Below are positions 1 through 8,900 of a DNA stretch of 64,000 bases, in pieces. Below the pieces are notes generated by a model. That model made no database searches, was not told where the DNA came from, and was given only the letters and a program-made list of their open reading frames with translations. How positions within the stretch are numbered: the first letter of the stretch is position 1; each line of letters opens with the position of its first letter. The position numbers and the translations under genes were made by a program. Source of the stretch: Pseudorhodoferax sp965279475 (GTDB taxonomy: Bacteria > Pseudomonadota > Gammaproteobacteria > Burkholderiales > Burkholderiaceae_C); NCBI GenBank assembly GCA_965279475.1, contig CBDIIA010000001.1, positions 372,001 through 436,000 on the forward strand, in the 5' to 3' direction.

Positions 1-359
<359 letters not shown>

Positions 360-391
360 GCCGCTTGGGTCGAATCGTCGAGAATGGCGGG

Positions 392-796
392 ATGACATGG
401 CTCGACGATGTGAAATGGGATGCGCAAGGCCTGGTGCCGGCGATCGCGCAGGAGGCCTCCACCGGCGACGTGCTGATGTTCGCCTGGATGGACCGTGAGG
501 CGCTCCAAAAGACTTCCGAACTGGGCCGTGCCGTGTATTTCAGCCGCTCGCGCGGCAAACTCTGGTTCAAGGGTGAGGAGTCGGGCCACGTGCAGACGGT
601 CCACGAGATCCGGCTCGACTGCGATGGTGACGTGGTGCTGCTCAAGGTCACGCAGCTGGGGCATGAACCCGGCATCGCCTGCCATACCGGTCGCCACAGC
701 TGTTTTTTCAGCACCCTGCAACGTGGCGCCGACGGGGATTTCAGCTGGCAGGTCACCGAACCGGTCTTGAAAGACCCGGAATCGATCTACAAGTAA
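392..796 (+). CDS. hisI: Phosphoribosyl-AMP cyclohydrolase
   Basis: Opens the adenine ring of phosphoribosyl-AMP, the third step of histidine biosynthesis, as a cytosolic zinc enzyme. The 134-aa protein is a stand-alone HisI, as is usual in betaproteobacteria, with HisE encoded separately. It carries FAWMDREAL, YFSRSR, LDCDGDVVLLKV and the metal site CHTGRHSCFF. I chose ATG 392 (MTWLDDVKW); the longer in-frame start at 356 would overlap the hisF stop and adds unconserved residues. hisE begins 4 nt after the stop. Confidence 0.95.
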   Translation: MTWLDDVKWDAQGLVPAIAQEASTGDVLMFAWMDREALQKTSELGRAVYFSRSRGKLWFKGEESGHVQTVHEIRLDCDGDVVLLKVTQLGHEPGIACHTGRHSCFFSTLQRGADGDFSWQVTEPVLKDPESIYK

Positions 797-800
797 AACC

Positions 801-1193
801 ATGTCCGCTGAGTTGAATTCACAGGATGCGCTGGCCCGGCTGGCGGCGGTCATCGAAAGCCGCAAGCCGGCACGTGGCGGCGATCCGTCGGCCAGCTATG
901 TGGCCCGCCTGCTGCACAAGGGCCCTGACGCATTCCTGAAGAAGATCGGCGAAGAAGCCACCGAGGTCGTGATGGCGGCGAAGGACCTGGAGCGCGGCGG
1001 CAACACCGATCTGCTGCGCGGCAAGCTGACCGGCGAGGTCGCCGACCTGTGGTTTCACACGATGGTCGCATTGGCACATTACGATCTGAGCCCGGCCGAC
1101 GTGGTGGCCGAACTGATGCGCCGCGAAGGCACCAGTGGCATCGAGGAAAAAGCCTTGCGCAAGGCGCTCGCGCGCGAAGGAGACACTGCATGA
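801..1193 (+). CDS. hisE: Phosphoribosyl-ATP pyrophosphatase
   Basis: Hydrolyses phosphoribosyl-ATP to phosphoribosyl-AMP and PPi, the second step of histidine biosynthesis. It is an all-alpha MazG-like enzyme of 130 aa. The recognisable core is KIGEEATEVVMAAK followed by GEVADLWFHTMVALAH, which supplies the acidic residues for Mg2+. It lies 4 nt behind hisI, and its TGA overlaps the ATG of the next gene as ATGA, so the two are probably translationally coupled. Typical length and no anomaly. Confidence 0.95.
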   Translation: MSAELNSQDALARLAAVIESRKPARGGDPSASYVARLLHKGPDAFLKKIGEEATEVVMAAKDLERGGNTDLLRGKLTGEVADLWFHTMVALAHYDLSPADVVAELMRREGTSGIEEKALRKALAREGDTA

Positions 1194-1582
1194 ATGATGT
1201 GATCGATGTCGAGGTCGTCGACAACGCGCAGGCCCAGCAGCTCAAGACGGTGGGCTGGATCAGCTATGTGCTGCACCTGATCGTCGCCGTCGCTGCGGTG
1301 GTGCCGACCGCCCAGGCCAGCATTGCGTTGTTGCTCGTGGCCCTGGTCATTGACCTGGTCAAGAAGGGCGACGCAGCCGGCACCTGGCAGGCCAGCCACT
1401 TTTCGTGGCGAATCCGCTCGGTTGTCTGGGCCGGCATCCTGTACGTGGTGACGTTCCCGCTGTTCCTGCTGCTGTATCTTCCCGGCGCGATCGCCTGGGC
1501 GATCATCTCGATCTGGTTCCTCTACCGCATCGTGCGCGGCATGGTCGACATGAACGCCAGCCGTCCGGTGGGCAATCCGTAA
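1190..1582 (+). CDS. DUF4870-like small membrane protein
   Basis: A 130-aa integral membrane protein of unknown role. The N-terminus (MNDVIDVEVVDNAQAQQ) is acidic and soluble. Three hydrophobic stretches follow at roughly residues 24-38, 42-52 and 78-120, with the segment GTWQASHFSWRIRSVVW between them, which resembles the DUF4870/Tic20-like pattern. The start overlaps the hisE stop by 4 nt (ATGA), so it belongs to the his transcript. Nothing in the sequence assigns a biochemical function. Confidence 0.75.
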   Translation: MNDVIDVEVVDNAQAQQLKTVGWISYVLHLIVAVAAVVPTAQASIALLLVALVIDLVKKGDAAGTWQASHFSWRIRSVVWAGILYVVTFPLFLLLYLPGAIAWAIISIWFLYRIVRGMVDMNASRPVGNP

Positions 1583-1594
1583 AACACACGTTCC

Positions 1595-1951
1595 ATGCAC
1601 GACCCCAATTGCCTTTTCTGCAAGATCATCGACGGCAAGATTCCGTCGCGCAAGTTGCATGAAGACGACGAACTGATCGCCTTCCACGACATCCACCCGT
1701 CGGCGCCGGTCCATTTTCTGATGGTGCCCAAGCTGCACATCGCGTCGATGGCGCAGGTGGCGCCCGAGCACGCCGGCCTGCTGGGGCGCATGATGCTGCT
1801 GGCGCCGCAACTGGCACGGCAGGAAGGCTGCAATCCCTATCCGGACGGCGGCTTCCGGCTGGTGGTGAACACCGGCACCGAGGGTGGCCAGGAAATCCAC
1901 CACCTGCACATGCACGTGATGGGTGGACCGCGGCCCTGGCTCAAGGGCTGA
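1595..1951 (+). CDS. hinT: HIT-family purine nucleoside phosphoramidase (HinT-like)
   Basis: Small cytosolic histidine-triad hydrolase, 118 aa, acting on AMP-N phosphoramidates or similar nucleotide conjugates. The N-terminal CLFCKIIDGKIPS is the typical HinT opening, FHDIHPSAPVHFL is the substrate strand, and the C-terminal triad IHHLHMHVMGGP contains the nucleophilic histidine. The gene sits 12 nt behind the DUF4870-like gene in the common Burkholderiales order his-HIT-tat. A 7-bp inverted repeat lies after the stop (1954-1979), but without a T-run. Confidence 0.92.
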   Translation: MHDPNCLFCKIIDGKIPSRKLHEDDELIAFHDIHPSAPVHFLMVPKLHIASMAQVAPEHAGLLGRMMLLAPQLARQEGCNPYPDGGFRLVVNTGTEGGQEIHHLHMHVMGGPRPWLKG

Positions 1952-1997
1952 CGAGCCGCGCGTGTGGCCTTTCGCGGCTGAACTTCGGCCCCCCGTC

Positions 1998-2003
1998 TAA
2001 AAT
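1998..2003 (+). promoter_or_regulatory. Candidate -10 element upstream of tatA
   Basis: A TAAAAT hexamer 25 nt before the tatA start. No good -35 box is visible, so this is weak. The same hexamer appears ahead of the MFS gene, tRNA-Thr and secA in this window. A TAGGAG ribosome-binding site precedes the tatA ATG. Confidence 0.35.
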
Positions 2004-2028
2004 CAAACCAATTCGTTAGGAGTACTCC

Positions 2029-2271
2029 ATGGGTTCATTTTCCATTTGGCACTGGCTGATCGTGCTGCTGATCGTCGTGATGGTGTTCGGAACCAAGAAG
2101 CTGAAGAACATCGGCGGCGATCTCGGCGGCGCCGTCAAGGGCTTCAAGGACGGCATGAAGGACGGCTCCGCGAGCGCCGACGACAAGCCGGCCGCGACCC
2201 CGGTCGCCGCCACGCCGTCGGTTGCGGCCGACAAGTCCACGATCGACGTCGAAGCCAAGACCAAGTCCTGA
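2029..2271 (+). CDS. tatA: Sec-independent protein translocase subunit TatA
   Basis: Pore-forming component of the twin-arginine translocase, which exports folded proteins across the inner membrane. The 80-aa protein has the standard plan: a short N-terminal membrane helix (WHWLIVLLIVVMVFGTKKL), the hinge FGTKKLKNIGGDLGGAVKGF, an amphipathic helix, and a polar Ala/Asp/Lys-rich tail. The start is backed by TAGGAG upstream. It is the first gene of tatABC, with tatB 15 nt downstream. Confidence 0.95.
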   Translation: MGSFSIWHWLIVLLIVVMVFGTKKLKNIGGDLGGAVKGFKDGMKDGSASADDKPAATPVAATPSVAADKSTIDVEAKTKS

Positions 2272-2286
2272 TCCGGCGCAGCACCC

Positions 2287-2748
2287 GTGATCGACATTGG
2301 CCTTTCCAAGATGGCGCTGATCGGCGCGGTGGCGCTGATCGTCATCGGGCCCGAGAAGCTTCCGCGTGTGGCCCGCACGGTCGGCACGCTGCTGGGCAAG
2401 GCGCAGCGCTACGTCGCCGACGTCAAGTCCGAGGTCAGCCGGTCGATGGAACTCGATGAGCTGAAGAAGATGAAGGACACGGTCGAAGGCGCGGCGCGAG
2501 ACGTCGAAAGCTCGATCCAGACCAGCGCCAGCGAATTCGAGAAGGACTGGTCGGCCACCACCGGCATGCCGTCGATCGCGCCGGCCGACGAGACGCCACG
2601 CTATCCCGAATACAAGCACCCCAAGAAGCACTGGCGGCTGAAGCAGGGCGCCGTGCCGCAGTGGTACAAGGCACGGTCGGGCATCCGCACCAAGGCCTTG
2701 TCCGGTGCCGCGCGCGTGGCGCGTTTCCGGCCGCAGAAGCAGCACTGA
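2287..2748 (+). CDS. tatB: Sec-independent protein translocase subunit TatB
   Basis: TatB forms the signal-peptide receptor complex with TatC. At 153 aa it is longer than TatA, as expected. The N-terminal helix carries the glutamate of SKMALIGAVALIVIGPEKLP, followed by the amphipathic region RVARTVGTLLGKAQRY and a long charged cytoplasmic tail. An extended C-terminus (residues about 95-153, rich in Pro and basic residues) is common in betaproteobacterial TatB. tatC starts 56 nt after the stop. Confidence 0.93.
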   Translation: MIDIGLSKMALIGAVALIVIGPEKLPRVARTVGTLLGKAQRYVADVKSEVSRSMELDELKKMKDTVEGAARDVESSIQTSASEFEKDWSATTGMPSIAPADETPRYPEYKHPKKHWRLKQGAVPQWYKARSGIRTKALSGAARVARFRPQKQH

Positions 2749-2804
2749 ACTCCGCGCACCCGGCCGCAGGCCATTTCGGAGCCTCCGCTCCACCAGATTG
2801 CACC

Positions 2805-3614
2805 ATGCCCGATCCCCAGAACAAAGAAGACGAACTCGCCGGTACCGAGCAGCCGTTCGTGCAGCACCTGATGGAGTTGCGCGATCGCCTGATCAAGGCG
2901 GTGATCGCCATCGCGGTGGCGGCCGCGGTGCTGGCGGTGTACCCGGGCCCGGCCGCGCTCTACGACATCCTGGCTGCGCCCCTGGTGTCGACCCTGCCCG
3001 AAGGCGCCAAGCTGATCGCCACCTCGGTGATCTCGCCGTTCCTCGTGCCGCTGAAGATCATGCTGATGGCGGCGTTCCTGATCGCGCTGCCGGTCGTGCT
3101 GTGGCAGGTCTGGGCCTTCGTCGCGCCGGGCCTGTACTCGCACGAGAAGAAGCTGGTGATGCCGCTGGTGGTATCGAGCACCTTCCTGTTCTTCATCGGC
3201 GTGGCGTTCTGCTACTTCTTCGTGTTCGGCCAGGTGTTCCGCTTCATTCAGGGCTTTGCGCCGAAGAGCATCACCGCCGCGCCTGACATCGAGGAGTACC
3301 TGAGTTTCGTGCTGACGATGTTCCTCGCGTTCGGCATGGCGTTCGAGGTGCCGATCGCGGTCGTCGTGCTGGCGCGCATGGGCATCGTCAGCGTCGACAA
3401 GCTGCGGCAGTTCCGCGGCTATTTCGTCGTGCTGGCCTTCATCATCGCGGCCATCGTCACGCCGCCCGACGTGGTGTCGCAGCTGGCGCTGGCCGTGCCG
3501 ATGTGTCTGCTGTACGAGGTTGGCATCTGGGCGGCCACGGTGTTCATCAAGCACACCCAGGCACCGGTCGAGCCGGACGGCACCGAGCCCAAGGCCACGT
3601 CGACCGAGCCTTGA
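2805..3614 (+). CDS. tatC: Sec-independent protein translocase subunit TatC
   Basis: Six-helix inner-membrane core of the Tat receptor, 269 aa. Conserved features are the N-terminal HLMELRDRLIKAV (the cytoplasmic signal-peptide site with its glutamate), FVAPGLYSHEKKL, and the late FRGYFVVLAFIIAAIVTPPD segment. I took ATG 2805 (MPDPQNKEDELAG); the in-frame extension upstream to 2661 overlaps tatB and has no TatC character. It ends 24 nt before the convergent end of the protease gene. The Tat system would serve the Rieske protein encoded further along. Confidence 0.95.
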   Translation: MPDPQNKEDELAGTEQPFVQHLMELRDRLIKAVIAIAVAAAVLAVYPGPAALYDILAAPLVSTLPEGAKLIATSVISPFLVPLKIMLMAAFLIALPVVLWQVWAFVAPGLYSHEKKLVMPLVVSSTFLFFIGVAFCYFFVFGQVFRFIQGFAPKSITAAPDIEEYLSFVLTMFLAFGMAFEVPIAVVVLARMGIVSVDKLRQFRGYFVVLAFIIAAIVTPPDVVSQLALAVPMCLLYEVGIWAATVFIKHTQAPVEPDGTEPKATSTEP

Positions 3615-3638
3615 CGGGCTGACCGCCGGCGGGTTCGG

Positions 3639-4784
3639 TTACTGGCGCTCGACGCGCCGCGGCCGAGGCCGCACACCCGGCGTCACGTCGAGCTGGAGCT
3701 TCTCGTCCTGACGCAGCACGTCGAACGGCGAGGCCGTGCCGGGTTTCAGCGCGGCCACGCTCGACAGCAGCTCCGACACATTGCCCACGGCCTTGCCGCC
3801 GACGTTGACGATCACGTCGCCGGGTCGCACGCCCGCCTGCGCCGCCGGGCCGTTCTGCAACACGCCGGTGATGATCACGCCCTTCTTGGTCTTGACGCCG
3901 AAGGTCTCGGCCAACTCGGGTGACAGGTCGCTGGGCTCGACGCCGATCCAGCCCCGCGTGACCTGGCCGTCCTTGACGATGCCTTCGAGCACCAGCTTGG
4001 CGGTCGACACCGGAATCGCGAAGCCGATGCCCATGCTGCCGCCCGAGCGCGAGTAGATCGCGGTGTTGATGCCCATCAGGTTGCCGGTCACGTCGACCAG
4101 CGCGCCGCCTGAATTGCCGGGGTTGATCGCCGCATCGGTCTGGATGAAGTTCTCGAAGGTGTTGATGCCCAGCTGGTTGCGGCCGAGCGCGCTGACGATG
4201 CCACCGGTCACCGTCTGGCCCACGCCGAACGGGTTGCCGATCGCCAGCACCTGGTCGCCGACCTGCAGCGCGTCGGAGCTGCCCAGCACCATCACCGGCA
4301 GCTTGTCGAGCTCGATCTTCAGGATGGCGAGGTCGGTGTCCGGGTCGGTGCCGATCACCTTGGCCTGCGTGCGCCGGCTGTCGTTCAAGATGACCTCGAT
4401 CGCGTCGGCACCCTCGACCACATGGTTGTTGGTCAGGATGTAGCCCTCGGGGCTGACGATCACGCCGCTGCCCAGGCCGGCCTGGGTCTCGCCGCCGCGG
4501 TCGCCGAAGAAGAAGCGGAACCACGGGTCGTTGCTGTTCGGGTTGCGCACCGCCGCCTTGCTGGTGTTGATGCTGACCACCGACGGCGAGGCGCGCTTGG
4601 CAGCGGCGCTGAAACTGCTGGTTGGCGTGTGGCCGGGGGCGGACGGCGCGGCCTCGATGACGGACACCGCGCCGCCCAGGCTGGTGCGTTTGTTGAGCCA
4701 TTCGGGCTTCAGTGTTCCGACGACGAAGTAGGCTGCGAGCAGCACCGTGACGGACTGGGAAAAGAGCAGCCAGAATCGCTTCAT
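3639..4784 (-). CDS. Periplasmic trypsin-like serine protease with one PDZ domain (DegS/DegQ type)
   Basis: S1C-family envelope protease, 381 aa. An N-terminal hydrophobic segment (about residues 4-24) is probably an uncleaved anchor or signal. The protease domain spans about 60-260 and shows the full triad: H121 in LTNNHVV, D151 in DTDLAIL and S225 in GNSGGAL. One PDZ domain follows at about 270-365 (RGWIGVEPSDLSPELAETFG, GVRPGDVIVNVGGK). The single PDZ and the anchor favour a DegS-like over a DegP-like protein, but the sequence does not prove a sigma-E role. It is convergent with tatC. Confidence 0.9.
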   Translation of the reverse strand: MKRFWLLFSQSVTVLLAAYFVVGTLKPEWLNKRTSLGGAVSVIEAAPSAPGHTPTSSFSAAAKRASPSVVSINTSKAAVRNPNSNDPWFRFFFGDRGGETQAGLGSGVIVSPEGYILTNNHVVEGADAIEVILNDSRRTQAKVIGTDPDTDLAILKIELDKLPVMVLGSSDALQVGDQVLAIGNPFGVGQTVTGGIVSALGRNQLGINTFENFIQTDAAINPGNSGGALVDVTGNLMGINTAIYSRSGGSMGIGFAIPVSTAKLVLEGIVKDGQVTRGWIGVEPSDLSPELAETFGVKTKKGVIITGVLQNGPAAQAGVRPGDVIVNVGGKAVGNVSELLSSVAALKPGTASPFDVLRQDEKLQLDVTPGVRPRPRRVERQ

Positions 4785-5068
4785 GTGAGGTGGGGAGGCA
4801 GAAAGAGCAGGGAGAACCCGGTGGATTCTCTCTCATGCCCGGCAGCCCTGGCGTTGGAACGGTACCCGCGTCGCAGCGGACGACAAGGGTAAACCCTTAA
4901 AATGCTGCGCAGACCTGTGCAGGTCGATTCCATTCCTTGCAGCCGCGCCCAACCGGCGCACGGCAAGTCCAGGCCCCTACCCGAGGCAACGAATGGCGCA
5001 CCGTGGCTGCAGCGATCCCGGGCTTTCCCGGTCGCGCACGCGCTCGTTTCATTGCCGAGAGATTCAAG
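4785..5068. promoter_or_regulatory. Divergent intergenic region between protease and MFS genes
   Basis: A 284-nt gene-free stretch separating two divergent genes. At 4885-4898 there is a short inverted repeat around AAGGGTAAACCCTT, directly followed by a TAAAAT hexamer (4898-4903) suitable as a -10 for the rightward gene. Small reading frames here lack any recognisable domain. Confidence 0.4.
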
Positions 5069-6382
5069 ATGTCATCCAGCCCCCCGTTTTCCGCGGGCGC
5101 CGTCGCGCCCGCTGCGTCCCTGTCGCGCAAGGACGTGCAAACCCTGGCTCTGTCCGCGCTCGGCGGCACGCTCGAGTTCTACGATTTCGTGATCTACGTG
5201 TTCTTCGCCGCGGTGCTGGGCAAGCTGTTCTTTCCGGTCGACATGCCGGACTGGCTGCGCCAGCTGCAGACCTTCGGCATCTTTGCCGCGGGTTACCTGT
5301 CGCGCCCGCTGGGCGGTATCGTGATCGCGCACTTCGGCGATCTGCTGGGCCGCAAGCGCATGTTCACGCTGAGCATCTTCCTGATGGCCGTGCCCACGCT
5401 GGTGATCGGCCTGCTGCCGACCTACGCCAGCATCGGCGTGGCGGCACCCCTGCTGTTGCTGGCGATGCGCGTGCTGCAGGGCGCGGCGATCGGCGGCGAG
5501 ATGCCCGGCGCCTGGGTGTTCGTGGCCGAACACGTGCCGGCTCACCGTTATGGTCTCGGCATCGGCACGCTCACGGCCGGCATCACCGGTGGCATCCTGC
5601 TGGGCTCGCTGGTGGCGGTCGGGGTCAACACGCACTACAGCCCGGCCGAGGTCAGCGAGTTCGCATGGCGCGGGCCGTTCATCCTGGGCGGTGCGTTCGG
5701 CCTGGTGTCCGTGTACCTGCGCCGTTTCCTGCAGGAAACCCCGGTGTTCCAGCAGTTGCACCAGCGCCGCGCGGTGGCGCGCGAGATGCCGATCCGGACC
5801 ATCCTGCGCGAGCACCGCGCTGCCTGCCTGCTGGTCGGCGGCCTGACCTGGGTGCTGTCGGCGGCGATCGTCGTCGTCGTGCTGATCACACCCAGCTATC
5901 TGCAGAAGGTGCACGGCATCCCGGCCACGCTGGCGCTCGAAGCCAATGCGGTGGCCACGCTGACCCTCACACTGGGCTGCGTGCTGATGGGCTGGGCGAC
6001 CGACCGCATCGGCACCCGGCCGGTGATGGTCATCGGCTTTGGCGGGCTGTTGGTCACGTCGTACCTGTTCTACAGCGGCTTGCCCGGCACACCGACCTCG
6101 TTGGTGCTGACCTACGGGCTGGTGGGCCTGTTCGTCGGCTCGATCGCCACGGTGCCGATCGTCGGCGTGCGCGCGTTCCCGGCCGAAGTGCGTTTCTCGG
6201 GGCTGTCGTTCGCCTACAACCTGGCGTATGCGATCTTCGGTGGCCTGACGCCGATCATCATCACGCTGTGGCTGCAGAAGGACACGCTGGCGCCGGCCCA
6301 CTACGTGGCGGCGCTGGCCCTGCTGGGGCTGCTGCTCGGGTTGGTGCCGATGGCGAACAAGGGGTACGTGGCACGTCGCTGA
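5069..6382 (+). CDS. MFS transporter, metabolite:H+ symporter (MHS) family
   Basis: Inner-membrane secondary transporter of 437 aa with about 12 hydrophobic helices. The MHS signature LGGTLEFYDFVIYVFFA opens helix 1, and the loop 2-3 motif HFGDLLGRKRMF is present. RVLQGAAIGGEMPGA in helix 4 and GWATDRIGTRPVM in the second half are typical of the ProP/ShiA/KgtP group. The substrate cannot be deduced, though a dicarboxylate, shikimate or similar organic acid is usual. Start ATG 5069 has GAGAG upstream; longer in-frame starts are low-complexity sequence. Confidence 0.9.
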   Translation: MSSSPPFSAGAVAPAASLSRKDVQTLALSALGGTLEFYDFVIYVFFAAVLGKLFFPVDMPDWLRQLQTFGIFAAGYLSRPLGGIVIAHFGDLLGRKRMFTLSIFLMAVPTLVIGLLPTYASIGVAAPLLLLAMRVLQGAAIGGEMPGAWVFVAEHVPAHRYGLGIGTLTAGITGGILLGSLVAVGVNTHYSPAEVSEFAWRGPFILGGAFGLVSVYLRRFLQETPVFQQLHQRRAVAREMPIRTILREHRAACLLVGGLTWVLSAAIVVVVLITPSYLQKVHGIPATLALEANAVATLTLTLGCVLMGWATDRIGTRPVMVIGFGGLLVTSYLFYSGLPGTPTSLVLTYGLVGLFVGSIATVPIVGVRAFPAEVRFSGLSFAYNLAYAIFGGLTPIIITLWLQKDTLAPAHYVAALALLGLLLGLVPMANKGYVARR

Positions 6383-6420
6383 CCGCAGGGCCGGGCAGCG
6401 CGGCTGAGACAATACGGCGC

Positions 6421-7191
6421 ATGAGCACCTCGCGAACCGATCTGCTGCAGTGTTGCGATGCATTGCTGCAGCCTGCCCGTTTCAAGGATTACGGGCCGAA
6501 CGGCCTGCAGGTCGAGGGCCGTCGCGACATCCAGCGCCTGGTGACCGGCGTCACCGCGAGCCGGGCCCTGATCGAGGCGGCCGTCGCCGAGCGTGCCGAC
6601 GCGATCTTCGTGCACCACGGCCTGTTCTGGCGCGGCCAGAGCGGCGTGGTCACTGGCTGGATGAAGCAGCGGCTGGCCTTGCTGCTGGCGCACGACATCA
6701 ACCTGCTGGCCTACCATCTGCCGCTCGATGCGCACCCCGAGCTGGGCAACAACGCCCAGCTGGCACGCGTGCTCGGCTTGCGCCCTTACGCGGCGGACGG
6801 CCGTTTCGGCGAGCAGGATCTGGGCTTTCTCGGCGAGCGCATCGACAACCGGCCGTTCGCCGACGCGAACGCGCTGGCCCGCCATGTCGAGGCGGCGCTG
6901 GGGCGGCCTGTGACGCTGGTCGACGCCGCGCGGGGGCCGGTCCAGCGCATCGCCTGGTGCACCGGCGGCGCGCAAGGCTATTTCGAAGCGGCGATCGCGG
7001 CCGGCGCCGAGGCCTTCATCACGGGCGAGATCTCCGAGCCCCAGGCCCACTACGCACGCGAGTGCGGCGTGTCGTTCATCGCCTGCGGGCACCATGCGAG
7101 CGAGCGCTACGGGGCGCCGGCCGTCGGCGCGCACGTGGCCGAGGTGCTGGGCATCGACCACCTGTTCATCGACATCGACAACCCGGCCTGA
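6421..7191 (+). CDS. Nif3-like dinuclear metal centre protein (YbgI/DUF34)
   Basis: A 256-aa member of the NIF3/YbgI family, hexameric proteins with a two-metal site whose reaction is still poorly defined. The family pattern is clear: FKDYGPNGLQVEG near the N-terminus, FVHHGLFWRG with metal-binding histidines, LLAYHLPLDAHPELGNN, AFITGEISE and CGHHASERYG near the C-terminus. ATG 6421 gives the standard N-terminus. In many betaproteobacteria this gene lies between the protease and petABC, as here. Confidence 0.92.
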   Translation: MSTSRTDLLQCCDALLQPARFKDYGPNGLQVEGRRDIQRLVTGVTASRALIEAAVAERADAIFVHHGLFWRGQSGVVTGWMKQRLALLLAHDINLLAYHLPLDAHPELGNNAQLARVLGLRPYAADGRFGEQDLGFLGERIDNRPFADANALARHVEAALGRPVTLVDAARGPVQRIAWCTGGAQGYFEAAIAAGAEAFITGEISEPQAHYARECGVSFIACGHHASERYGAPAVGAHVAEVLGIDHLFIDIDNPA

Positions 7192-7232
7192 ACGCCGATT
7201 GCCCCACCGTGGTCACGCCCCGCACCTCCTGC

Positions 7233-8288
7233 ATGCCCAGCACATCTGCAAGACCCATCGCCATCACCCTCGGCGACCCCGCAGGCATCGGCCCCGAGAT
7301 CATCGTCAAGGCGTTCCGCGACGCGCCGGAGCTCACGCGCGGCTGTTTCGTGGCGGGGGATGTGGGCGTGCTGCGGCGTGCCGCGCAATGGGTGGCCTCG
7401 GCCGGAGCCCCCGGTGCGCCGCCGCTGCCGGTGGCGACCATCGGCAGCGCGGCCGACGCGCTGCAGGTGCCGCCGCATTGCGTGCCGGTGCTGCAGATCG
7501 GCGCGCCCGCTGCACTGGTGCCGATGGGGGCCGTCAGCGCCCAGGCCGGTCGGTTGGCGGCCGATTGCGTGTTCTGGGCCGCGCGTGCCGCCCTGCGCGG
7601 CGACGTGGCGGCCGTGGTGACCGCGCCGCTGCACAAGGAGGCGCTGGCCGCGGCCGGTGTCGGCTTTCCCGGCCACACCGAGCTGCTGCAGGCCGAGGCG
7701 GCTGCTGCGGGCGGCGTGCCGGTCGACGCCATGCCGGTGCGCATGATGCTGGCCAACCATGAGTTGCGCACGGTGCTGGTCAGCATCCACGTGTCGCTGC
7801 GCGCCGCCATCGACGCGGTCACGTTCGACGGCGTGCTGCAGACGCTGCGCATCACGCACGCGTCGCTGGCGGCGATGCTGGGCCGCGCCCCGCGCATCGG
7901 CGTGGCGGGCCTCAATCCGCATGCGGGCGAGGGCGGCCTGTTCGGCCGCGAAGAGCTCGACACCATCATCCCGGCCATCGCGGCCGCACGTGCCGAAGGC
8001 ATCGACGCCCTCGGCCCCTTTGCGCCCGACACGGTGTTCATGCGTGCACGCAGCCGCGTCGAGATGCCAGGCGAGTTCGATGCGGTGGTCGCGATGTACC
8101 ACGACCAGGGATTGATTCCGGTGAAGTATCTCGGTGTGGAGGAGGGCGTGAACGTGACCCTCGGTCTGCCGATGGTGCGCACCAGCCCCGACCACGGCAC
8201 CGCCTTCGACATCGCCGGGTCCGGCCGCGCCGACCCGCGCAGCCTGATCGAGGCCTTGCGGATGGCGCGGGTGCTGGCCGGCCTGTAG
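7233..8288 (+). CDS. pdxA: 4-hydroxythreonine-4-phosphate dehydrogenase
   Basis: NAD-dependent enzyme of pyridoxal 5'-phosphate biosynthesis, 351 aa. Key motifs are ITLGDPAGIGPEI at the N-terminus, VTAPLHKEAL, FPGHTELLQ with a metal-binding histidine, MYHDQGLIPVKYLG, and RTSPDHGTAFDIAG near the C-terminus. ATG 7233 is preferred; an in-frame GTG at 7209 adds only eight residues. It is convergent with mscL, with 18 nt between the stops. Confidence 0.93.
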   Translation: MPSTSARPIAITLGDPAGIGPEIIVKAFRDAPELTRGCFVAGDVGVLRRAAQWVASAGAPGAPPLPVATIGSAADALQVPPHCVPVLQIGAPAALVPMGAVSAQAGRLAADCVFWAARAALRGDVAAVVTAPLHKEALAAAGVGFPGHTELLQAEAAAAGGVPVDAMPVRMMLANHELRTVLVSIHVSLRAAIDAVTFDGVLQTLRITHASLAAMLGRAPRIGVAGLNPHAGEGGLFGREELDTIIPAIAAARAEGIDALGPFAPDTVFMRARSRVEMPGEFDAVVAMYHDQGLIPVKYLGVEEGVNVTLGLPMVRTSPDHGTAFDIAGSGRADPRSLIEALRMARVLAGL

Positions 8289-8306
8289 CGCGGCGGCCCG
8301 TGCCGC

Positions 8307-8741
8307 CTACTTCTGCTGCAGGCTGTCGCGGATCTGGCGCAGCAGCACGATGTCTTCCGGTGGTGCGGCGGGTGCTGCCGGGGGGGCGGCGGGCTCGTCG
8401 CGCTTGAGCCGGTTGATCTGCTTGACCATCATGAAGATGATGAAGGCCAGGATCACAAAGTTGACCGCGACGGTGATGAAGTTGCCATAGGCCAGCACCG
8501 GCACGCCGGCCTTGCGCAGCGCGTCCACCGTCATCGGCGTTCCGGCGGGCACGTTGCCTATCACCACGAACAGGCTCGAGAAATCCAGCTTGCCGAACAC
8601 CGTGCCGACGATCGGCATGATCAGGTCCGCCACCACCGAATCGACGATCTTGCCGAATGCGCCGCCGATGATCACGCCCACCGCGAGGTCGATCACGTTG
8701 CCTTTGACGGCAAACTCCTTGAATTCCTTCATCATCCCCAT
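8307..8741 (-). CDS. mscL: Large-conductance mechanosensitive channel
   Basis: Homopentameric inner-membrane safety valve opened by membrane tension during hypo-osmotic shock. The 144-aa protein starts with the amphipathic MMKEFKEFAVKGNVIDLAVG and pore helix VGVIIGGAFGKIVDSVV, then a periplasmic loop with a second helix (FVILAFIIFMMVKQINRLK) and a charged C-terminal bundle (EDIVLLRQIRDSLQ). Length and all blocks match the family. It is transcribed away from petABC. Confidence 0.95.
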   Translation of the reverse strand: MGMMKEFKEFAVKGNVIDLAVGVIIGGAFGKIVDSVVADLIMPIVGTVFGKLDFSSLFVVIGNVPAGTPMTVDALRKAGVPVLAYGNFITVAVNFVILAFIIFMMVKQINRLKRDEPAAPPAAPAAPPEDIVLLRQIRDSLQQK

Positions 8742-8829
8742 GGCGCTGGCCCTTTCATTGTTGCAAATGCGGTGCCATTCTCGCCCTAAAAAGCCGGAAC
8801 GAACGGCGCCCCGGCCGCCGCCGCTGCTC

Positions 8830-8859
8830 TTGAGATCGCCTGAAGCGCTCCGCTACAAT
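8830..8859 (+). promoter_or_regulatory. Promoter of the petABC operon
   Basis: TTGAGA (8830-8835) and TACAAT (8854-8859) are separated by 18 nt, a good sigma-70-type pair. They lie 41 nt before the petA start in the 159-nt divergent gap with mscL. A GAGGAACCCC stretch just before the petA ATG serves as the ribosome-binding site. Confidence 0.6.
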
Positions 8860-8900
8860 CGTTGGTTGACCCCAATAAGTGAAGTTCTTCGAGGAACCCC

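Noticed and set aside
1954..1979. Terminator between the HIT gene and tatA
   Set aside because: A 7-bp AGCCGCG/CGCGGCT repeat exists but has an 12-nt loop and no T-run, so I did not call it.
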